DNA of 11,395 nt from positions 1-11,395 of the forward strand of contig JAITHO010000025.1 of assembly GCA_031279915.1 (NCBI GenBank). Direction: 5' to 3'. A program made the position numbers and the translations under genes. Positions 7,009 to 11,395 of the stretch are shown here, piece by piece (position 1 is the first letter of the stretch; every line of letters starts with the position of its first letter). Below the pieces are notes generated by a model that saw only the letters and a program-made list of their open reading frames with translations, ran no database searches and was not told the DNA's origin. The DNA is from Tannerellaceae bacterium (GTDB lineage: Bacteria > Bacteroidota > Bacteroidia > Bacteroidales > Tannerellaceae).

Positions 7009-9195
7009 TTACTGTCGTGAGATTATAGAAGCCAGAACGAAGCGCAACTGATCGAGCACGAGCGGAATCTCTCCGGCGCTGATACCGGCCGCCAAAAGCT
7101 TCGGAATATCCTTGTTAAACTGATTGAGAAAGAAACTAAAATCTTGCTCGAAGCTTGTGAGCGTTGCTGCTTTGTAATAATCTACGGCCTGCGATAGGCG
7201 ACGTGCTGCCCAGGCCGTATGTCCGGCATTGATGTAATCTTCTGTCTCCGGAGGCTTGTTTTCATCTTCGAGTATTTTCCGATAGTATCCTAATGCATCG
7301 TCATATCGTTTGGCGAGGAAGAGGCACCATGCTAGCGGCCTCCTTGCGCGAAGTCCGGTGGCGTCGAGGTAGTCGACTTTGAAGTAGTATTTAAGAGCCT
7401 CGTCGTATTCGCCTTGCTCAAGCAGGCAATGTCCGATGCCGAGCTGCACCGACAGGCTGTTGGGGCTCCAGGATTCGAGCCGGCGGTAGAACTCTATCGC
7501 CTTGCCGGGCTGTCCGACGGCGCGGAAGCAGGCCCCTATCCGTCGGGTGAGCCATTTGCTTTGGGTGTTGATAAGGTCGGCACGCAGATATACTTCAAGA
7601 GCTTCGGCTGTGCGTCCTTCCATCTGGTGGCAGTACCCAATCTTTTGGAGTAGCATGTCGTTGTTGGGATTTACGGAGCTTAGATATTCGAACAAGGCAA
7701 GAGCTTCGTCGAAGTGGTTCTTCTTAAGATGATATTCGGCGAAGATTGATAGGCTTTCGCTATCGCTAAGGTATTCGCGAAAGACGGGAAGGTTATAGAA
7801 GTCAAGCTTCCATTCGAAGATGTCGCTAAAGTCTTTATGGAATGTATAAAGCTTAAAGAAGCGATACAGATCCTGTATGTACTGCCCAACGATCAGCTCG
7901 AACAAGCCTGTATCTCCAACCACCTCTCTTTTATATTGCTCCATAATATCCTGCGTGTGCTCGTGGAATTGCCCCAAAATCTGCAACCTGTCGCTTTGCG
8001 ATTGCCTCATCATGCTAAAGGCAAAGGAGTATTTGTCGGAGTTACATAGAAAAGCCAGCGCCGTTGTGAGGTCGACTATCGTTTGCTTGGCATCGTCGCT
8101 AATAAAATGGTTGAATCGCGAATGATTAGGCATGAAGGGCAGAAACCAGTTGCCTATCTCGCGGAAGAAGTCGAAGTTTTTCAGATAAGCGAAGGTGGAG
8201 TGCATCACGTCGGCCCCTTCTGATTGCAGTTGGTTGTATTCCTCAAGACTGCGCTCCAGATCTTTGTTGGCAAACAAGCTCTTCCATTCGGGATTCATCT
8301 CCGCAAATTTTTCCGGATCGAACTCCGCAGTATCTCGCGATATAATATTCGGAACGATCTTGAGCATAGCGGGGAGGATTTCATTCTGCAATTTGTTAGA
8401 GATCTTCTCGGTTTCTTTAGCGAGAATAAATCGGAGAGTTATGATCCTAAGCTTTTGAGTGAAGCCCGGGCTTTCGGCCAGCGACGCCAAACTGTCGGCT
8501 ATCTGCGGGTAGGCATGTATCCGAGCCCTATACATATATATAATGATAAGCGCGCCGGTTATTGCCCGCGCTTTGATCTCCTCGTTGCCACCATTGCTGA
8601 AAGCTTCAAGCAAAAGCATCAGCTTGCGCACGTCAAAGTAACTCATCAGGCTAAGGATTAATGCCGATATGATCTGGCATCCCGCAACGTAAGGAACTTG
8701 CTCGTCGGACAGCACATCGGCCAGCGAACTGAAATCTTCTTGCTCAAAGGGATCCGAAAGCCATAATTTGTTGAAGAGCATAAACACTGTTTCTTCAATA
8801 TCCTTAGGATTGGTATGCATAACTATCAGTTGCTGGAGCAAGGTATTGATGGATACGCCAGGAATAGATCGCCATTGTTTGCGGAAAACGAAGTACATAG
8901 GGGCGCCATCGTTGTTTGATATAATATGTAGGCGAAGAACGTCGGCAAGTTCGTACGTTGAGGCCAGCACATCTTTGTAGATGAGGCTTTGCATCGGATC
9001 TTGTACCCCCTCAATGAAGTAGCCTAGCATGGTGCGATAGGTTTCGCTAAGGGATTCTAATTTCTCAGACAGGGCAGGGGAGTTCGCATAAGCGAGTTGC
9101 TCGCGGATTGCTTCGAAGGCCCTTTGCAGTTCCATTTTATCGAGCAATTCCGTGATGTATTCGAAGGAATGACGAATGTGTTGTTGTAATACCAT
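7009..9195 (-). CDS. Large TPR-containing protein, conserved in Bacteroidetes, role unknown
   Basis: A 728-residue soluble protein. The first ~450 residues are helix-rich without a motif I recognise. The C-terminal part (about 482-690) carries five to six TPR units, for example NHFDEALALFEYLSSVNP, then GRTAEALEVYLRA, GQPGKAIEFYRRL, GEYDEALKYYFKV and KRYDDALGYYRKI. From memory, similar proteins with the WL-TRRIGACFR / DY-NAGHTAW pattern are frequent in Bacteroidales genomes and uncharacterised. There is no signal peptide or transmembrane helix. The frame is open further upstream to a TTG at 9277-9279, but ATG 9193-9195 was chosen. A perfect TAnnTTTG element (9217-9224, minus strand) lies inside the extra part and would start transcription about 15 nt before this ATG. 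The gene is convergent with rnr (5-bp gap) and divergent from lepA across the 41-bp repeat array. It is not obviously related in sequence to the other TPR protein at 4084. Confidence 0.9.
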   Translation of the reverse strand: MVLQQHIRHSFEYITELLDKMELQRAFEAIREQLAYANSPALSEKLESLSETYRTMLGYFIEGVQDPMQSLIYKDVLASTYELADVLRLHIISNNDGAPMYFVFRKQWRSIPGVSINTLLQQLIVMHTNPKDIEETVFMLFNKLWLSDPFEQEDFSSLADVLSDEQVPYVAGCQIISALILSLMSYFDVRKLMLLLEAFSNGGNEEIKARAITGALIIIYMYRARIHAYPQIADSLASLAESPGFTQKLRIITLRFILAKETEKISNKLQNEILPAMLKIVPNIISRDTAEFDPEKFAEMNPEWKSLFANKDLERSLEEYNQLQSEGADVMHSTFAYLKNFDFFREIGNWFLPFMPNHSRFNHFISDDAKQTIVDLTTALAFLCNSDKYSFAFSMMRQSQSDRLQILGQFHEHTQDIMEQYKREVVGDTGLFELIVGQYIQDLYRFFKLYTFHKDFSDIFEWKLDFYNLPVFREYLSDSESLSIFAEYHLKKNHFDEALALFEYLSSVNPNNDMLLQKIGYCHQMEGRTAEALEVYLRADLINTQSKWLTRRIGACFRAVGQPGKAIEFYRRLESWSPNSLSVQLGIGHCLLEQGEYDEALKYYFKVDYLDATGLRARRPLAWCLFLAKRYDDALGYYRKILEDENKPPETEDYINAGHTAWAARRLSQAVDYYKAATLTSFEQDFSFFLNQFNKDIPKLLAAGISAGEIPLVLDQLRFVLASIISRQ

Positions 9196-9216
9196 GCTTA
9201 TATGTTTTGAATCGTC

Positions 9217-9247
9217 CAAAAATAGAGTATTCCGATGAGTATTTAAA
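9217..9247 (-). promoter_or_regulatory. Promoter of the large TPR gene
   Basis: On the minus strand TATTTTTG (9224 to 9217) matches the Bacteroidetes -7 consensus TAnnTTTG exactly. With a 19-bp spacer the -33 position reads TTTA (9247 to 9244), one base from TTTG. The predicted transcript starts near 9210, leaving a leader of about 15 nt before ATG 9195. Confidence 0.6.
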
Positions 9248-9290
9248 ATCGAATCCAAATCCGAACGCCCTATTATCAATTGTGAGATGA

Positions 9291-9313
9291 AAAGCGCCTT
9301 GGCGGAGCGCTTT
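9291..9313. other. 7-bp inverted repeat upstream of the large TPR gene promoter
   Basis: AAAGCGC (9291-9297) and GCGCTTT (9307-9313) are perfect inverted copies around a 9-base centre. They lie about 45 bp upstream of the -33 region of the minus-strand promoter, so the site could be an operator or activator site. Neither strand has a T tract behind it, which argues against a terminator. Confidence 0.35.
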
Positions 9314-9474
9314 GGGCAAACAATATGCCTTCAACGTCTTGCCGTTGCCGCATCAGCAGAGGGAAATCTTTTGTCAATCACAAATCTGACTTCCTTGCGG
9401 ATAATTTTGATGCCACTGAAAATGCAGAGGGCTGTCAGCGCCCAAATGTGAGTTCGGACTTTTTTTCGCAAGCC

Positions 9475-9884
9475 AAATCACTTGTGATTTCACTCCGGAT
9501 TTTTTTCCGAAAGCTAAATCATAAGTGATTTCATTCCGGATTTTTCTCCGCAAGCCAAATCATGTGTGATATTACTTCAGATTTTTTCCCGCAGACTAAA
9601 TCACTTGTGATTTGGCCTCAGATTATTTGCCGCAAACTAAATCACTTATGATTTAGCCTCAGATTTTTTTCCGCAGATAAAATCATTTGTGATTTGGCCT
9701 CAGATTTTTTTCCGCAGATAAAATCACTTGTGATTTGATCTCAGATTATTTTTAGCAGATAAAATCACTTATGATTTGGTCTCAGATTATTTTCCGCAGA
9801 CTAAATCACTTATGATTTGACCTCAGATTATTTTCCGCAGACTAAATCACTTGTGATTTGGCTTCGGATTTTTTCCGGCAAGTC
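9475..9884. repeat. Tandem array of ten exact 41-bp units with a 16-bp dyad
   Basis: Units start at 9475, 9516, 9557, 9598, 9639, 9680, 9721, 9762, 9803 and 9844: every step is exactly 41 bp. Each unit opens with a 16-bp dyad of form AAATCAC-TT-GTGATTT, perfect in units 1, 4, 7 and 10. The outer arms AAATCA and TGATTT are kept in nine of ten units, and most changes fall at the inner positions. A 25-bp block follows, with consensus near GGCCTCAGATTATTTT then CCGCAGACT. A degenerate half-unit precedes (about 9445-9474) and a diverged eleventh unit follows (9885-9925), in which the dyad position holds a different palindrome, TTGTTGCAACAA (9888-9899). The whole unit repeats with no unique spacers. 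The array lies between the divergent promoters of the large TPR gene and lepA. Confidence 0.93.
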
Positions 9885-10021
9885 ATGTTGTTGCAACAAA
9901 AGCTCGGATTTTGCCGACGGAAGGATATGCAGGACGGCTTTTGGATGAGCTGCTTCTTTCGAACATCCGCCCCAAGCCTGATAGTCGCAACTTGAAATGC
10001 GCAGTTTCCGCTTAATCTGTC

Positions 10022-10029
10022 TATATTTG
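10022..10029 (+). promoter_or_regulatory. lepA promoter -7 element
   Basis: TATATTTG is an exact match to the Bacteroidetes -7 consensus TAnnTTTG, placed 23 bp before ATG 10053. It predicts a transcript start near 10036 and a leader of about 17 nt. No TTTG-type -33 element is found at the standard spacing; the nearest TTG (9992-9994) is 27 bp away. Confidence 0.6.
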
Positions 10030-10052
10030 TTCACTTAATAAACAATGTAACA

Positions 10053-11395
10053 ATGAAAAATATTCGCAACTTCTGTATTATCGCTCACATTGATCACGGC
10101 AAAAGCACCCTGGCCGACCGGCTTCTGGAATACACTAAAACCATTGACCCTACAAACATGCAAGCCCAAGTTCTCGACGATATGGAGCTGGAGCGCGAAC
10201 GCGGAATTACTATCAAAAGCCATGCTATACAGATGGAATACGACTGCGGCGGCGAGCTGTACATCCTCAACCTGATCGACACTCCGGGGCACGTGGATTT
10301 CTCCTACGAGGTCTCGCGCTCCATCGCCGCCTGCGAAGGAGCTTTGCTCATAGTTGATGCCGCGCAGGGAATACAGGCCCAAACTATCTCGAACCTATAC
10401 ATGGCCATTGAGCACGACCTCGAGATCATTCCGGTTATTAACAAAATCGACCTGCCGAGCGCCATGCCCGATGAGGTGGAGGATCAGATAGTGGAGCTGC
10501 TCGGATGCTCGCGCGACACTATCCTGCGGGCCAGCGGCAAGACCGGCGAGGGAGTGTTCCGCATTCTCGACACAATCGTTGAGAAGGTTCCGCCGCCAAA
10601 GGGCGATCCGGATGCGCCGCTGCAATGCCTGATATTCGACTCTGTGTTCAACTCCTTCCGCGGAATAATTGCATATTATAAGGTGGTGAACGGAGTAATT
10701 CGCAAGGGAGATATGGTGAAATTTATAGCCACCGGCAAAGAATACGACGCCGACGAGGTGGGCGTGCTCAAGCTGGAGATGTCGCCCAGACGAGAGATAA
10801 GCACAGGCGACGTGGGATACATAATCTCAGGCATCAAATCATCAGCCGAAGTGCGCGTTGGAGATACCATAACCCACGTGAAGGGCGGAGCGAACGAAGC
10901 TATTGCCGGATTTGAAGAAGTGAAGCCTATGGTGTTCGCCGGCGTTTATCCCATCGACAGCGAGGACTTTGAGAACCTCCGCACTTCGCTCGAGAAGCTA
11001 CGACTCAACGACGCTTCGCTTACATTCCAGCCCGAAAGCTCAGTGGCCCTTGGATTCGGATTCCGATGCGGATTCCTCGGACTGCTGCACATGGAGATCG
11101 TTCAGGAACGACTCGGACGAGAGTTCGGAATGGAAGTTATCACCACCGTCCCTAACGTATCATACAAAGTGTACGACAAGAAAGGCTCCTGCACCGAAGT
11201 GCATAACCCCGGAGGCCTGCCCGACCCAACCCTAATTGAGCACATCGACGAACCATACATCCGAGCCTCCGTCATCACCAATACAACCTACATAGGCCCC
11301 ATCATGACCCTCTGTCTCGGAAAGCGAGGCATACTCATCAAGCAGGAGTATATATCGGGCGACCGTGTGGAGATCTTCTACGACATACCGCTCGG
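10053..11395 (+). CDS. lepA: Elongation factor 4 / LepA GTPase (3' end outside window)
   Basis: The first 447 residues of LepA (EF4), a ribosome-associated GTPase of the translation-factor family, linked to back-translocation and to initiation efficiency. The GTPase domain shows G1 AHIDHGKST (11-19), the switch region with ERERGITI (47-54), G3 DTPGH (76-80), G4 NKID (130-133) and G5 SGKTG (161-165, where many family members have SAKTG). Domain II follows (about 185-280) and then the EF-G-like domain with the LepA stretch [18 protein letters not shown] (332-349). The sequence runs off the window in the EF-G C-terminal-like domain near FYDIPL. Family members are about 600 residues, so roughly a quarter is missing, including the LepA-specific C-terminal domain. 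The start at ATG 10053 is supported by the domain beginning directly with [17 protein letters not shown] and by the promoter 23 bp upstream. Confidence 0.98.
   Translation, partial: MKNIRNFCIIAHIDHGKSTLADRLLEYTKTIDPTNMQAQVLDDMELERERGITIKSHAIQMEYDCGGELYILNLIDTPGHVDFSYEVSRSIAACEGALLIVDAAQGIQAQTISNLYMAIEHDLEIIPVINKIDLPSAMPDEVEDQIVELLGCSRDTILRASGKTGEGVFRILDTIVEKVPPPKGDPDAPLQCLIFDSVFNSFRGIIAYYKVVNGVIRKGDMVKFIATGKEYDADEVGVLKLEMSPRREISTGDVGYIISGIKSSAEVRVGDTITHVKGGANEAIAGFEEVKPMVFAGVYPIDSEDFENLRTSLEKLRLNDASLTFQPESSVALGFGFRCGFLGLLHMEIVQERLGREFGMEVITTVPNVSYKVYDKKGSCTEVHNPGGLPDPTLIEHIDEPYIRASVITNTTYIGPIMTLCLGKRGILIKQEYISGDRVEIFYDIPL

Noticed and set aside
9325..9528. 67-codon plus-strand frame running into the 41-bp array
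   Set aside because: Low-complexity product, no promoter, and its end lies inside the repeat.
9475..9884. CRISPR array
   Set aside because: The whole 41-bp unit repeats and there are no unique spacers; no cas genes are seen.
9475..9884. Array of CRP/FNR sites
   Set aside because: The half-sites are in the opposite order (ATCAC then GTGAT) to the CRP dyad (TGTGA then TCACA), and the centre is too short for either CRP or FNR.
10035..10382. Minus-strand frame opposite the start of lepA
   Set aside because: It is the antisense shadow of the LepA GTPase domain and overlaps the lepA promoter.

Overview
The window looks like part of a chromosome from the order Bacteroidales, probably a gut lineage. 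Four things point there. Three sites match the Bacteroidetes promoter -7 element TAnnTTTG (3785-3792, 10022-10029 and, on the minus strand, 9217-9224). Start codons lack clear Shine-Dalgarno sequences. The window holds large two-half FtsX/MacB-type permeases typical of this phylum, and TPR proteins of Bacteroidetes style. A genus cannot be assigned by eye.

Layout. 1-288 is the 3' end of an FtsX/MacB-type ABC permease. 289-902 has no convincing gene and is filled largely by a degenerate 42-bp tandem repeat. 903-3269 is a complete permease, paralogous to the first. A bidirectional terminator-like hairpin (3296-3338) lies between it and a small minus-strand gene (3446-3664) of unknown function. 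About 420 bp without a convincing gene follow, holding a strong Bacteroidetes-type promoter (3762-3792) and a 65-nt hairpin with flanking A and T tracts (3972-4036). Together these outline either a small RNA of about 240 nt or a long, attenuated leader for the next genes. Those are a soluble TPR protein (4084-4791) and RNase R (4823-7003), probably an operon. RNase R is convergent, across 5 bp, with a minus-strand TPR-containing protein (7009-9195). The divergent space before lepA (10053 to the window end) is about 860 bp and holds a very regular array of ten 41-bp units (9475-9884), each with a 16-bp dyad.

Genes working together. RNase R (structured RNA decay) and LepA/EF4 (translation) are housekeeping functions. 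The permeases belong to a macrolide/lipoprotein-export-like ABC class, but no ATPase gene lies in the window. The small minus-strand protein resembles the antitoxin-like partner of Bacteroidetes PIN-type pairs, but no toxin partner is visible.

The most unusual content is non-coding. There are two tandem arrays of different sequence with nearly the same period (41 and 42 bp, about four helical turns) and a similar internal order: T-tract, CGG/CCG, dyad, CTC. There is also the promoter-to-hairpin transcription unit at 3762-4040, and a pair of mutually exclusive 11-bp stems behind the small gene. No CRISPR array, tRNA, rRNA or insertion sequence was seen.
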